Below are positions 1 through 11,402 of a DNA stretch of 64,000 bases, one piece after another; within the stretch, counting starts at the first letter, position 1, and every line of letters begins with the position of its first letter. The translations under genes and the position numbers were made by a program. This DNA comes from Marsupella aquatica (Eukaryota; Marchantiophyta), in NCBI GenBank assembly GCA_973895155.1, contig OZ316892.1, positions 29,016,001 through 29,080,000 on the forward strand, read 5' to 3'. The notes under the pieces were generated by a model, which made no database searches, had not been told where the DNA came from, and saw only the letters and a list, made by a program, of their open reading frames with translations.

Positions 1-3000
1 GTAGTCGACGTGGATGTCCATTCCCTTTTCATGTTGCAATTTCCTAAGGGCACTCAAAATGTTTGCAGCAAGTGGCCCCGGATGCACAGTCATGACAACA
101 ACAATTGTTGGATTTCTTGGAAGATCCACAATGTATTGCAGTAATGCAATAATTTCAGCATCGGTCCAAACATGTTGTCGGAGCCTACTGAAGTCAACAA
201 TGGCAAGAGGACACAAAGGTGAAGGCTCTTGTAGCATTTCCGGCACGGTCGTCTTCATCAAATTCTCACTAAAAAATGTCAAGAAAGGCTCCGTGCGAGA
301 ACGACCAATCCCACCAAATTCTTTACAATACAACCCATCTAGTCTGACCATCAGACTTTGTGGGAAACTCTCCTTGACCACATTCTTCTTCAATGAATTG
401 TTGAGGTAAACCTCACCCGCTGCTCTCCTCAATTTTGTCATCTCAAGCTCAGATTTCAAGGAAGGCAACAATATCACCAGACACTCCCAAGATGTGCCAA
501 TAGGAAACTTCTCACGATACTTTTCCACGAAATAGCCAATAATGACTGTTCTCAATTTGGACACTATCTTGATTGTAAGGGCCAAGTCTCCCATTGCGAC
601 AAGCTCTGATTTGTTGGTGATATCCTTCTTCAGCAAGACACGCTCCTCTTCAACGTCCTTCAAGATCTCAATTATCTGTTTGCTACTAATCTCTCCTTCA
701 AAGCATCGAAAGGTACCGGGAGTGATCAATTTTGGGGGTCTTGGCCCTCCATACCCACCAGCCCCGTCTTGGAGCTTCCCACTCAACCATTTTGCACACA
801 CGTTCCGCCATAATTCAAAGAGCTCATCTTCGGCAAAAAGTAACCAATAAATGCTCTTTAGGCTTGACTTCCCCATTGTAACCTTTGCCAGGGCAAACCA
901 ATCCTGCATATCCAATGGACTTGACATTAGTTTCAGGGTACAATGCATATGTTAGAAAATTTATACCTATGTTTGAAACAGGCTAAGCCGCCTCGCCCCA
1001 AGGGCGTGGCGAACCTCTACATCTAACCGCAATTGACTGAAACGGAACTAGGGAATTATTCTTAGAGAGACTAGTCTAGGTTGCCTCGCCCTGAGGGCGA
1101 GGCAAACATTTGCTTTAATCTTCTAACCAAGGAAAACAAGAAAAGGCAGCCTCGCCCTTGGGGCGAGGCAAACCTCTACCATTGACAATCTTTAAACAAA
1201 GCGGATCAAGAATAGTTTGCGTTGCTCCAACATGTACCTGATAGTTTTTCCTGTCTGTATTTTGATTGGTCCCAATCCCTGGACGCGGCGGTTTCCTGCA
1301 CTCCTCAAACTGCCTTCGTGCATGAACAATAGTCTCTAAAAAACAAGACTTAAATTGCATAGTATCATTGACAGCATTCGATAAACTTGAATGCTCAACC
1401 AAAATTGTCTTTGGAGTGAGGTCAGATAGGATCCTTGCTTTCCTATACTTTAGTTTGTTGGCAAGATCTGTCAGCTTGGCGTCAGTCTCGGCCCACCCTT
1501 GGATCCATTGGGCAGCTCTTGCAGAATGCTGGCCACTGATGGCAAGGAATTGGATCTCATGCTTCTTCACACCAATCAAAAACTCTTTCCTATCCTGAGG
1601 TGTGTTGTCATAATGAAGCAACTGTTTAGTGCTCTCGCGATACGGAATCAAATCAGCAACTTGTGGTTCCTGTCCAGGGTTTTTCATCATAGACTTTGAT
1701 ATCTCCATTGCATGCGAAAGATTGAACATTCGATATACAAAAACGGCCGATGGCGGATTAATATTTTTTACAGGAATATCAAAAACTTTGCGGATGCCAA
1801 AAGTATAATACTGCTCAATATTACGCAAAACCTCTTGGCCTTTGAGCACATCATCTTCTTTGGGTCCTTCTGTCGGACACATATCATCCTCTGGATGCAA
1901 GACAAAGTTTGAAGTCGACCCTGACATTGGTTTTGATTTCGCAACCTTTGCCTTCTTTGTCTGCTTTTTTTTGGGGCCCTCATCATCTTCATTTTTTTTA
2001 GCCATCTTCTTACGGCGTGAACTCCCAGATTGTTTCTCTTGTTGAACAACCGGCTCTTGAAGCTTTCGTTTCTTCTCTGTCTTTGATTGTGCACTTCTTT
2101 CCACTGTCTTCTTTCTCTCCTTTGCCTTATGCTTTGCTTCTTTTTTCTTCATCTCTGAAATCCACGTCCGGCACGCGGCCTCTTGAAACTCTGGACAAAA
2201 AATGAAACTCTTGTCAATGGCTTGCTCGTATGAAAAATGTGCCTTATCAATCATCCTTTGAACTATCCAAGTAGACGGAGGGTCCACACTGTCCGCATTG
2301 TCATGCATGTGCTTCTTTACGTAGAGAAATCCAAACACTAGGTCAACTCCACTTATTTGAGAATGCGTCTTCTCAAACATTTGATCAATTGTTACTCCAT
2401 CTGGGAAGAATCCCATATCAGCTACGCTTATCTCCAATCGAGCCATCCACTCAACATTCAGTAAAGTCGAGTAGAGTTTTATTGGCACTAGAAGTCTCAT
2501 CCACTGAGATTTCTCATTGGACTCAACAATAATCGTTGCATTGCGGTTGTTGTCCGTGTTCACAAGGACGACTGGACCTAGAGTAACAATTGTCTTGCGG
2601 TCATTCAATTGACTTGTGAGGCCCTTGAAACAAATCAAGAGACTGCCTTCCGCCGACACCCCAACTTCTAGTGCCCATCTAAATCCTGGAGTATCTTGGT
2701 CAGGGAAAACAAAGTCCTTGATATCCTCGTCCATAATATTTAACTCCGGCTTCTCAAGATTTTTTCCTGGTAAGAAACATTGAAAACAAAATGGTCAGCA
2801 TCATATTTTTAACATTGACATGTGGAAAACTTTCAAGGTGCCTCGCCCTTGGGGCGAGGCGACAAATAGAAGATTGCAAAATCTTCTTTGCTCCTAGTGC
2901 AATTAGCCCTGCCACCTCATCCAAGCAATCAAACATTATTTAGGAATGCAGACGACATCGCCTCGCCCCAAGGGCGAGGCAACTTCTAGGAAAGCAAACA

Positions 3001-3716
3001 ACATTTAGGAATGCAGACAACATTGCCTCGCCCTTGGGGCGAGGCAACTTCTGGAAAGCAGACAACATTTAGGAATGCAGAGGACATCGCCTCGCCCCAA
3101 GGGCGAGGCAACTTCTGGAAAGCAGACAACATTTAGGAATGCAGAGGACATCGCCTCGCCCCAAGGGCGAGGCAACTTCTGGGAAAGCAGACAACATTTA
3201 GGAATGTAGAGGACATCGCCTCGCCCCAAGGGCGAGGCAACTTCTGGGAATGCAGACAACATTTAGGAATGCAGATAACATCGCCTCGCCCCAAGGGCGA
3301 GACAACTTCTGGGAATGCAGACTACATTTGAGGAATGCAAACGACATCGCCTCGCCCCAAGAGCGAGGCAAAAATTAGAATATAGCTAAAGATCCTTTAT
3401 TAATGTAAGATACAAGGTCCAATACGCCTTCGGAGCAACAAGAAATCTAGAATGAAGAGCGAGGAGACTGCAAAGGAATATAGACCCTAAACCCTAAACC
3501 CTAAACCCTTAGGGCAAGGCAAGAAGTTGAAGCAGGTGGTGCCTTACGTGGAAAAGTTAACTGGGCTTTCTTTGACGCCTCCAACGCATTGTTAACCAAT
3601 TTTTGGACATCCAGGTCTTCAGGGTCATATTCATACAGAGAGTTATAATTGAAGTTCAATGACTCTTGAGAACTGGCGGAGGTGGTGGAAGCTTCAGAAC
3701 TGGAGGAAGTAGACAT
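1..3716 (-). CDS. Unrecognised multi-exon gene, 3' end outside window
   Basis: I do not recognise the family. A hand model joins exon 1 (3716-3548, 56 codons plus one base, opening MSTSSSSEAST), exon 2 (2766-1238) and exon 3 (903 to the window edge). The junctions keep phase: CCAC/GTAAGG with TTACCAG/GA, then CAG/GTACAT with ATGCAG/GAT, the second having an ACTAAT branch-point-like site upstream. The 867 or more residues comprise a Ser/Thr-rich acidic N-terminus, a folded-looking part, a Lys-rich stretch in exon 2 (roughly residues 255-335 of the joined protein) that could be a nuclear-localisation or nucleic-acid-binding region, and a C-terminal part with a hydrophobic strand TIVVVMTVHPG. 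Exon 3 has no stop over 301 codons. Both introns hold GC-rich palindromes. It could be a host gene or a transposon-encoded protein; coding potential is well supported, function is not. Confidence 0.65.
989..1170. repeat. Three dispersed GC palindromes in the second intron
   Basis: The same 20-21 bp palindrome as in the 3-kb array occurs at 990-1010 (with one arm mutated), 1083-1103 and 1149-1169. All three lie inside the modelled second intron of the minus-strand gene (1237-904). If the intron were retained, the palindrome would be read into the protein as a short unrelated tail, which is one reason I place the splice site upstream of it. Confidence 0.8.
2830..3370. repeat. GC-palindrome tandem array in an intron
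   Basis: From 2960 a unit of about 64-66 bp is repeated about seven times. Each unit carries the near-perfect palindrome GCCTCGCCCCAAGGGCGAGGC (or its CTTGGG form) followed by AACTTCTGGAAAGCAGACAACATTTAGGAATGCAG-like sequence. Palindromes are seen at 2840, 2960, 3025, 3089, 3152, 3218, 3282 and 3349. The array lies wholly in the modelled first intron of the minus-strand gene. A transcript would fold into a row of GC-rich hairpins. Confidence 0.9.
3484..3510. repeat. Interstitial plant telomere repeat / telo-box
   Basis: About three and a half CCCTAAA units lie in a row. This is the plant TTTAGGG telomere repeat on the opposite strand. It sits 37 bases inside the modelled first intron. Short telo-boxes of this kind occur in promoters and first introns of plant genes, so it may be regulatory rather than a chromosome-end relic. 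Confidence 0.85.
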
Positions 3717-4869
3717 TGTAAGGGGCGAGTGAGATTTAAGATGACACGTGGCAGCAATGGAGAATGCCACAGGCTGCAAGAGGGCACTAACAGGCAAACA
3801 ATGATCGAGGGAGCGACCCAAAAGGGAAGGGAGCAAGGCGGAAATAAAAGCCTTAGAGCGAGGCGGAAAACAAATCCCAAGAGCGAGGCAAAAACAAAAG
3901 CCCTAGAGCGAGGCAAGAGGGAGGCAAGGAGTGAGGAGACGAGAGAGGAGGCAAGAGGGAGGCAAGGAAATGAGGCCTCAAGCGCAAGGCCTGCCTTCCT
4001 ATACCCCCTGCGAGCGAGGAGTCCGAGGAGGCAAGGATCCGAGAGGGTACGGAGGCATCAATGCACGCCAATGATGGAGACCCTCCTCGGTGCATGTGAT
4101 CGTGAGTTACTGATGGTGTGACCACTCACGACCACTCGCGACTCACCTACCAATTTTAAACTTCCGAGCTGTCAGCGGTGTGTGCTCGCAACTCACCTAT
4201 CACTCGTGAGTGATTGGCTGACACCCTATCCGATGTCTACTTGTGTGCTGGGTGCGTGCCTCATCCACCCGTGCCCGATTTGTTGGTGTCCACTCGTGTG
4301 CTGGGTAATGTGTGGGCTTTTTGCCTCTCAAACTGAGTATAGACCTCCCACAATCCATTTTTTGGTTCATTGTCATTTAGACAGTGATTGGTACGATCAT
4401 TGACTCTCCTCTGTCCGAGTGCCTTGTTTAGGTCCGCATGGTTGAATGCAAGGTTTAGTAAGGGCACTGGTAAGCACTGTGGTGCTAAGAGTTACAATGC
4501 TGGCATCCAAGGTACCCATTTAGCTTGTACAAGGGTGGACAGAGATATATTGCGGAGCAGGTTAGTGATTTTATTTATTTATCTTAGAAGTACTAGCTCA
4601 ACTACATCTAATTCAATACCTTTAAGCCAAACCTAGATTAAGATTTACACATTAGGTTCTAGATCATATATTTTACTCATTCTAGACCTTTATCCATAGT
4701 CTAGCATGTGTAGAACTTACTGTACCCCTTTATGTGATTACTAACATAGTTTCTAGAAGTGGGTCGGAATTATTTCGTGCCGACCTGACTATGTCATCTT
4801 AACTAGCATTTTAAACTGGTATATAAAAGCATAAGCAAGATAGTTTCATAAATAGTTTTGACATAATTT
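3717..4869. other. Gene-free stretch, GAGCGAGGC-rich at its left end
   Basis: This would be the upstream region of the minus-strand gene. From 3835 to 3990 the half-palindrome GAGCGAGGC recurs in a degenerate purine-rich run. From 4090 to 4290 short CACTCGTGAG/ACTCACGAC motifs recur. Overlapping open frames on both strands here look like composition effects. I see no gene. Confidence 0.5.
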
Positions 4870-5225
4870 CAACTTAATAGTTGGAGTAGGGTTGAAATAA
4901 TTCCGACCCAACTTATCAATGTTTAGTCAATTAAATCATTTTAAGACATATTGTTGGAGGAGGGTCGAAATAATTCCGACCCGACTTGTAAATATTTAGT
5001 CAATTCAATCATTTTAAGACATATTGTTGGAGGAGGGTCGAAATAATTTCGACCCAACTTGTAAATGTTTAGTCAATTCAATCATTTCAAGACATATTGT
5101 TGGAGGAGGGTCAAAATAATTCCGACCCGACTTGTAAATGTTTAGTCAATTCAATCATTTCAAGACATAATGTTGGAGGAGGGTCGAAATAATTCCGACC
5201 CGACTTGAATGTATTTAGGGTTTTG
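4870..5225. repeat. 72-bp tandem array with a GGGTCG...CGACCC palindrome
   Basis: About five copies of a 72-73 bp unit start near 4890, 4965, 5037, 5109 and 5181. Each contains GGGTCGAAATAATTCCGACCC, an imperfect inverted repeat, then ACTTGTAAATGTTTAGTCAATT. A related single copy (GGGTCGGAATTATTTC) is at 4761. The array ends about 110 bp upstream of the transposase-like ORF, so it may be a subterminal array of that element. Confidence 0.85.
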
Positions 5226-5333
5226 AGTGATTTTACAATATTTTTTGGAGGAGAGTCCAGAGTTTGAAACATGATTGTAACATGGGGAACTTAACAATTT
5301 CTAACTTTATTTGAATACAGATAGTCCGCTATC

Positions 5334-8300
5334 ATGATCAATTTTACACAAGGGGATGAAGTGTCATTGGTGATCGATGGATTTGAAACGGCAATTGGGA
5401 TAGTTCAAAAGGTTGACCCCCAGGATACTATACAGAACATTTGTCTAGGGGACAATCGAATTGGGGTATTGATCGAAAAGTGTTTTGATGGATCGCGTCA
5501 ACTTCCATTTCCTTCGCCCAAATTTTCTACATTGGCTGAAGCAATTGACTCCTGCGTGATTTGGGATTGTGCATTGGCATACTTGAGGTCATCAACTCAG
5601 CACCGAAGAATCAATGTCGATGATTTCTCTTTGGCTGGAAATGATAAATCCAAAGTTGATGCAAGGGTTGAAGAGGACGTGTTCAAGGAAGGAGATGAAG
5701 TTCAGATGTTCATTTTTGATCAGTTGGTTGCAAATGGAGTCGTTTTCAAGACAAATCCGATGGATATTTGTCATACTGAAACACTCGGGGTTGGTCGCAT
5801 CAGTATAAGAATATCTGATATTGTTAAGGGAAATCAAAAATTGCCATACTTGCACCCTGGAGCTGATACAATAGAAGAGGCCTTGCATACCTGGGTTATC
5901 TGGGATGTTGCGCATGTTTCTAGAAAGGGCACTCTACGAGATTTTGGCGTGTTTGGTAGTTCAAATATTTTCAATGATCTTCCATTAAAAGATTTTACAC
6001 TACGTTCCAACTGGATGGCGGAGGAGGTTGATTTGTATGACGCTTCTCGTTGTCGAAAGGTTGCAACAGGTGTTATCACGGTCCCATTTGAAACAGGTGC
6101 CATTGACGATGAACTTCTTGGTGCAGATCATGTTGGTGTTGCTGTTGTGAATATCAATGAACCCGGATTATTTCCAAATATCCGTGTTGGTACCCCTGGC
6201 TTGGTGAGGTGGGAAATCAAATCCCTTCTATTGATTTCGTCTCAAAGGTTTCTTGGGGATATCCTTGAGGAAGTTTCAGAGAAGTGGATGGAGTCGGGTC
6301 GAACTAAGGGCGATCCGGATTTGGATGGTGATGGTAAACCTACAAAAAGACCATACAATTTCATTAGGAGGACAAAAGTTGATCTTGAGGAGAGGAAGAA
6401 AAGGCATTTGGAGTCGAGGGCACTTTTGAAAATTAACGAGGAGTCCATTGATTCCATCCAAAGAGAAGGTTGTTGCAAGCTGAAGTGTTGCTTGAACATG
6501 CCCAGGGAGGACTTAGAGGCAATGAGGAGGGAATACCATGGAATGTCAAGTGACAACAAAACAAGTCACATCTTTAGTCTCTTTGGGTGTAGAGAGGAGC
6601 AAGTCAAGAGAAAGGGATTTTTTGTTCTAAAGGGACGTGTGGTTTGTAAAGATGCATTTATTAAAATGCATGGGTTCAGTACAACAAAGTACTATGACTA
6701 CAAAAATCAATACGAAGCTGGTTGCACAATTGGTTTCCATGGAAATCAGGGACAACGGAAGACACGATCAAGCACTTTGCACGCTCGCGCCTTGTTGGAG
6801 TCCCTTTTAATCCAAAATGGGGAACCAATGCCACATCTTCCCTATGGTGGGTCCAACGGCACTGACACTATTGAATATCGGCTCCCATCTTGTTTTACTA
6901 AGAAGGAGATTTTCCAAGAGGTGTTTACCAAGATGGAATTAGATGGGTTTGCTAAGGTTACTGAAGTTACTATGTACAACATCTGGAAAAACTCATTTGA
7001 TAATTTTGACTTTCACAAGGGAAGTGCATTTGCCAAGTGCACATTGTGCACTGAGTTCAAAGATCAATTGATGCGGGAGAAGAGAAAAAAAGAGCGTGCA
7101 GAGATTGAAGAGAAAAGAGCTCGACATTTTTGTGAACAAATGTCAAGAAGATATGTTTACTATGCTCATAGGGTTCTTGCAAAGAAGGATCTTCAAAACT
7201 ATCTTTGCATTATTCACGATAAGATGGATCAAGCCAAGACTTGGATCCCCAGGTTGGTCCCCACTCCAAAATCCCTCTCTGGTAGTGGTCAGCCTTTGCC
7301 TATTGCTCTTACTGGGATGTTAACCCATGGAAGAGATCCTGGAGTGTATGCACATTTCAGTTTGACTAGACTTTGGCCTGGAGATGCAGACTTTACCGTG
7401 ACATCTTTGGCCAAATGCCTCCGAGATTTGGAAGATTACACAAGAGACAAAACTAGAGACCTTCTTGAGGGATTGAATTGGAATGCAACTAGGCCAATAT
7501 TTCAGTCCCTTCTAGACTTTGAAGCATTTCTGGCCGGTTACTTGGAACCCAAAAATGTTTCAATTGTTCGATTTCAAGGCATTGAAGATGGTCAGGAGAC
7601 TAAAAAGTCAAGCACAGTGGATGTTGGTTCTAAGGATGATCCTGAGACTACTAGGGGCTCTTTCAAGCCCTTACCAAGGCACCTAATGTTGCAGATGGAC
7701 AATTCAGGGAAAGATAACAAAAATCAATATGTGATGGCATTTTGCACTGAGCTTGTTAGCAGGGGGTGTTTGAAACTGTGCAAATGTCATTCCTCATGGT
7801 TGGCCACACCCATGAAGACGTGGATGCATTATTTTCTCAAGTATCCAAACAGGTCAGATACAAAGAGGTTGCTACCCTCTTGGGGTTGATGGCTGAGGTT
7901 TGGGAGTGTGAAAGCATTCATCCTATACCACGATTGATTCAAGAGGTTGCATCTTACAAGGAGTATTTGAAAACTTTCCAGGTGAAAGAGATAGAAGGTC
8001 ACTCAAAACCAGTGGCATTTCTTTTCTCCATGAGGGATAATGTGCCAGTGTATCAATATAAAGCACATGTCAAGCAACCTTGGCTTCCGGCAATGGGGAG
8101 GTCCATTTGGAGAACTGATCCCATCACAAATGCGCTCATTTTACCGGAAGGCCAACCATTTGCAAAACCTATATCTGGGGATGTACAAAAGAAGGCTGGA
8201 GAAATCATCCCATTCCTTAATCGCTATATTGATTTCTTGAAGAAAAGTTGTAAGGATGAGACCTCTGCAGCATATAAAGAGAGATTTCCTCTGGTCAAAT

Positions 8301-8888
8301 ATTGGGAGAATCTTGTGCAAGCACTGTCCGAGGAACTTACAATAGAAGGGGAGGGAAAGACATTTGCCATTGACAACTGATTTTTGGCCAAAGACTAACC
8401 ATGGCACAGGTTACAAGATGATTTTGGGGACATCTCAGCCATCAAGTGAACCTTCTCAAAATCCAGAGATGATGGACCTTCAAAATGAGTACATGGAAGA
8501 GATGGAAGATCAAGCTGCACCCTTTGTTGGTGCACGACAAGAGCGAGAACCTGCACGTTGGATTCCTCTACAAGATATTCAAGAAGGTCACTTTGTATTT
8601 TTACGTCCAGAGGATGAATGGGAACAGGAAAATGGCAAAGGGCGTTTCTGGTTGGTTCGAGCTTTGGGTGGTGTGGATCCAAACCATGAGGTTCCCTCAA
8701 TAGATTTGCAACATATTGAAGGGTCTTCTTCAACGTCTGTTGAGAGCATTCCTCTTAGGAATGCTCCTATGTTCCAAGTACAATGGTGGAGGCCTAAACA
8801 TGGTAAACATGATCCCTGGGCCCTTAGCTTAACTAATATAAGACCCCCCGTGCGAACAACTCAAGGGGTTTTTAAATCTCTTTTTTGA
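5334..8888 (+). pseudogene. TNP1-repeat / DUF7869-like transposase, frameshifted
   Basis: The reading frame 5334-7764 starts with three divergent repeats of about 100 residues (near residues 5-95, 115-205 and 230-320). They show the pattern GDEV...VxxGxV..DP...LG...V.I...LP...AxxxxVIWD known from TNP1/En-Spm (Transposase_23) domains. A long middle region with a C-x2-C pair (CTLC) follows, then a DDE-like end typical of DUF7869 proteins: QMDNSGKDNKNQYV and, in the next frame, VGHTHEDVDALFS. The frame breaks at a run of five Gs near 7763; 7766-8380 continues the domain in the -1 frame. A second, opposite shift near 8345-8380 returns to the first frame, and a C-terminal domain rich in Trp ends at 8888. 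No introns are needed. The element is probably dead in this copy, unless the two indels are sequence errors. Confidence 0.8.
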
Positions 8889-9885
8889 ATAATAGTTATA
8901 ATCGCTTATAATGTAACAACCCTTCGTTTTATTGGGTTCCATGTTATAATGAACCAAGGTGATCTAAAAAATAGGGTTCGAGTAGTTTTATGTAAGGGTA
9001 AAGCATATAGGGCCGCCACACGTCAATAACTCATTCATCCACGTGTCATTGCATCCTTGGTTTGGGGTGTGCAAACACATTTGAATTTTTGGGGGATAGG
9101 GGAAATTTTTCCTTTAGGAAGTCTCGTTTACCATTATGGATGACCAAAATGGTCTGCCGTTGATCTCTTTGATGCTCTATATCAAACGGTGTAGGAGTAT
9201 ATATGGCCTTGTAGAGGCCCCAAAGAAGGAGGAGGTCAAGTTGACACCGTTGTTCAATGCGTGTTGCGTCAGGTGGGGATTCTATGATGCCACAAGTGAT
9301 AGAGAGAGTCTCAATCCAGAGTCACTTATGTACCTCGGTGGATATTTATCACTTCTAGTGATCAAAGAATTGGTTTAAATGTAATAAGTTTTCCAATGCT
9401 TTAGACTCAAAGGATAACTTTCCTGTAAACGATGATGAATATGCTCAACAAACTATGGGACAAACTTAAGTGTAATGTGGACTTACGGTTTTCATAGATG
9501 ATAGTGTAGGATATTTACAACTTAAATTTGGATACTTGTATGAGTTTGTTTGACTCTTAAATGCCTTGACTCCTACCTTCTTGCGAGGAAGTGTGTACAT
9601 AAAGAATATGTTGTTCCTGTTTTTGCTTTTGATAATGTGAAATGTTTATTCCAATCTGTTTAACTTAGAATCTCTTTGACATAATTTTTTATAACACCTG
9701 AAGAGCATATTTAATGTCATTTTGATGAAGATTATAATAGCCTAAAGGGCTTTCTTGATGACCCAAAAGTAATTTATTAATATTAATAAGAGCTTTTTAA
9801 AAGGGCAAAAAATAGTACTGAAGGGGTTTGGAGGGGAGGGGTGTTCACAGGCCGGTTCCATTAATATACACGGAGTAAGGGCCCA
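8889..9885. other. AT-rich gene-free stretch
   Basis: An 80-codon frame at 9136-9378 (+) is open but matches nothing I know. The rest holds no convincing coding sequence, and I could not find the right end of the upstream transposon here. Confidence 0.4.
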
Positions 9886-10206
9886 GGGAGCATGAGGCAA
9901 AGGATGATGTTCGATATGAACGTTGCTTTCAAACCACTAAGACTTGGGAGCTGGATCCTGGGTTTGACAATGTTACTCAAAGTTGGCAGTTTGCAAATTC
10001 TGCAATGTATGGGTTTAAGTCAGGTGCTAAAGAACAAAATATTATGGATAGAGGTTTGACAATTCCTAAGAATGTTTTGAAAACTCTCAAAATTTACATG
10101 GAAGGTATAATTGATGAGTAGATTGATAGAACTCGTAGGTTACAAGTCTCCACTCAAATGACTTGTGATTAAGAGGGTCGAGTTGATTTTCATGCGTTGG
10201 TCTAAA
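9886..10206 (+). pseudogene. Degraded coding remnant
   Basis: One forward frame reads as protein-like sequence for about 77 codons (EAKDDVRYERCFQTTKTWEL and onward, ending ..MEGIIDE), then meets TAG at 10121, continues for 16 codons to a TAA, and ends at another TAA near 10204. The codon content looks like a once-real gene that has picked up stops. It may belong to the transposon upstream, but I cannot assign a family. Confidence 0.45.
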
Positions 10207-11402
10207 GTGAGAGAACAAGACAATCAAATTAATACTCTATGATCTCTCAAAGCTATTGAATGGACTTTCTTATAATTATTATTTTATTTGTCTTAGTATA
10301 TTTTAATTCTAGAAAATGATGCCATTTCATCCCTTCTAGTAGGTTGGATATCATCCTAGTTAACTTTGTCTAGACACTATAGTCATTCCATTGTATTGGT
10401 GCTTAGTTAGATATCTTACTCAAGCTAAATGTTTTGAATATAGATGCTATCCAAGCTTATATGTTATTACTAGATTCTATCTATTTTCCAACCAAATGAA
10501 CACTTTTATCACCCAAATGTTTTTTAATATCATCCAATTTAATATTTTACTTTCCCAAAATTTCATTTTTTTGTCCCCAAATTTACATTTAATGATGCTT
10601 GAATTTTCATTTTTCATCTTCCAAATTTACAATTTTCATGCCTAAAACTATGTTTTTAAATCGCCAAATTTCCCTATATCCTTTATAATTTCAGTTTTAA
10701 TGAATATAGTGATCAAGGACAACCCGGCCTCCTGCCGTCTGCCCAACTACTGCCTCACTGGGGCAAGTGCTACACCTCTACCTCACTACTCTGGCTTGAT
10801 TCCCTCTTCTGGCTATGAGCTAACTTCCCTAAGCAAACACTAGACTGAGTTCCCCCCTTACTACTACGGGGCTCTCCCCCTAAATACTCAAAACAACACA
10901 CCAAAGCACCCCTCACGGGGTCACAAGGATGGCGGCTACCCTAGCGGCGCCGCTAAAACCTTCACGAAAGAAATCCCTAATCCTAAAGCATGCGGTGCAC
11001 ACATGCTCCTAAAACCCTAATCTAATAATGGGACCGACAGTGCCTTCGACGGCGCCCCAACATTGCTCCGTGAACCGTGAAAATGCAAGGGACCCCACAA
11101 TTGCCGAAACTAGGTGCCACTCTGAGTGCACCTCTGAGCTCACCCCTGGGTAGCCCTACTCCTCCTGATCATGAATCACAAAACCGCTCTTGAAACGGAC
11201 GTCAAACGACCAAGTTATGGTCGTTTCAGTATCACTTACTTACCAACTTTGTCGGACCCTAATTTACTCATCCTGGCTCCGTTTGAGGAGCGCTACCTCT
11301 TGTTGGAATCAGCTCCGTGAGCTCTTTCCAACAAGCCCATGAGTGCACCTTTCCAAAAAGTTTCACAATCTAGAGGTCATACGACCAAGTCCGTACGACT
11401 AC

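Noticed and set aside
14-850. Plus-strand open frames at 14-409 and 542-850
   Set aside because: They oppose the continuous minus-strand exon 1-903, which has far better coding sense and fits the splice phase.
2960-3370. CRISPR-like regularly spaced palindromic repeats
   Set aside because: The whole 64-66 bp unit, spacer included, is repeated, and the context is a plant intron. It is a tandem satellite, not a CRISPR array.
7755-7790. Intron between the two halves of the DUF7869-like domain
   Set aside because: The halves abut with no room for an intron; a one-base loss at a G-run explains the break.
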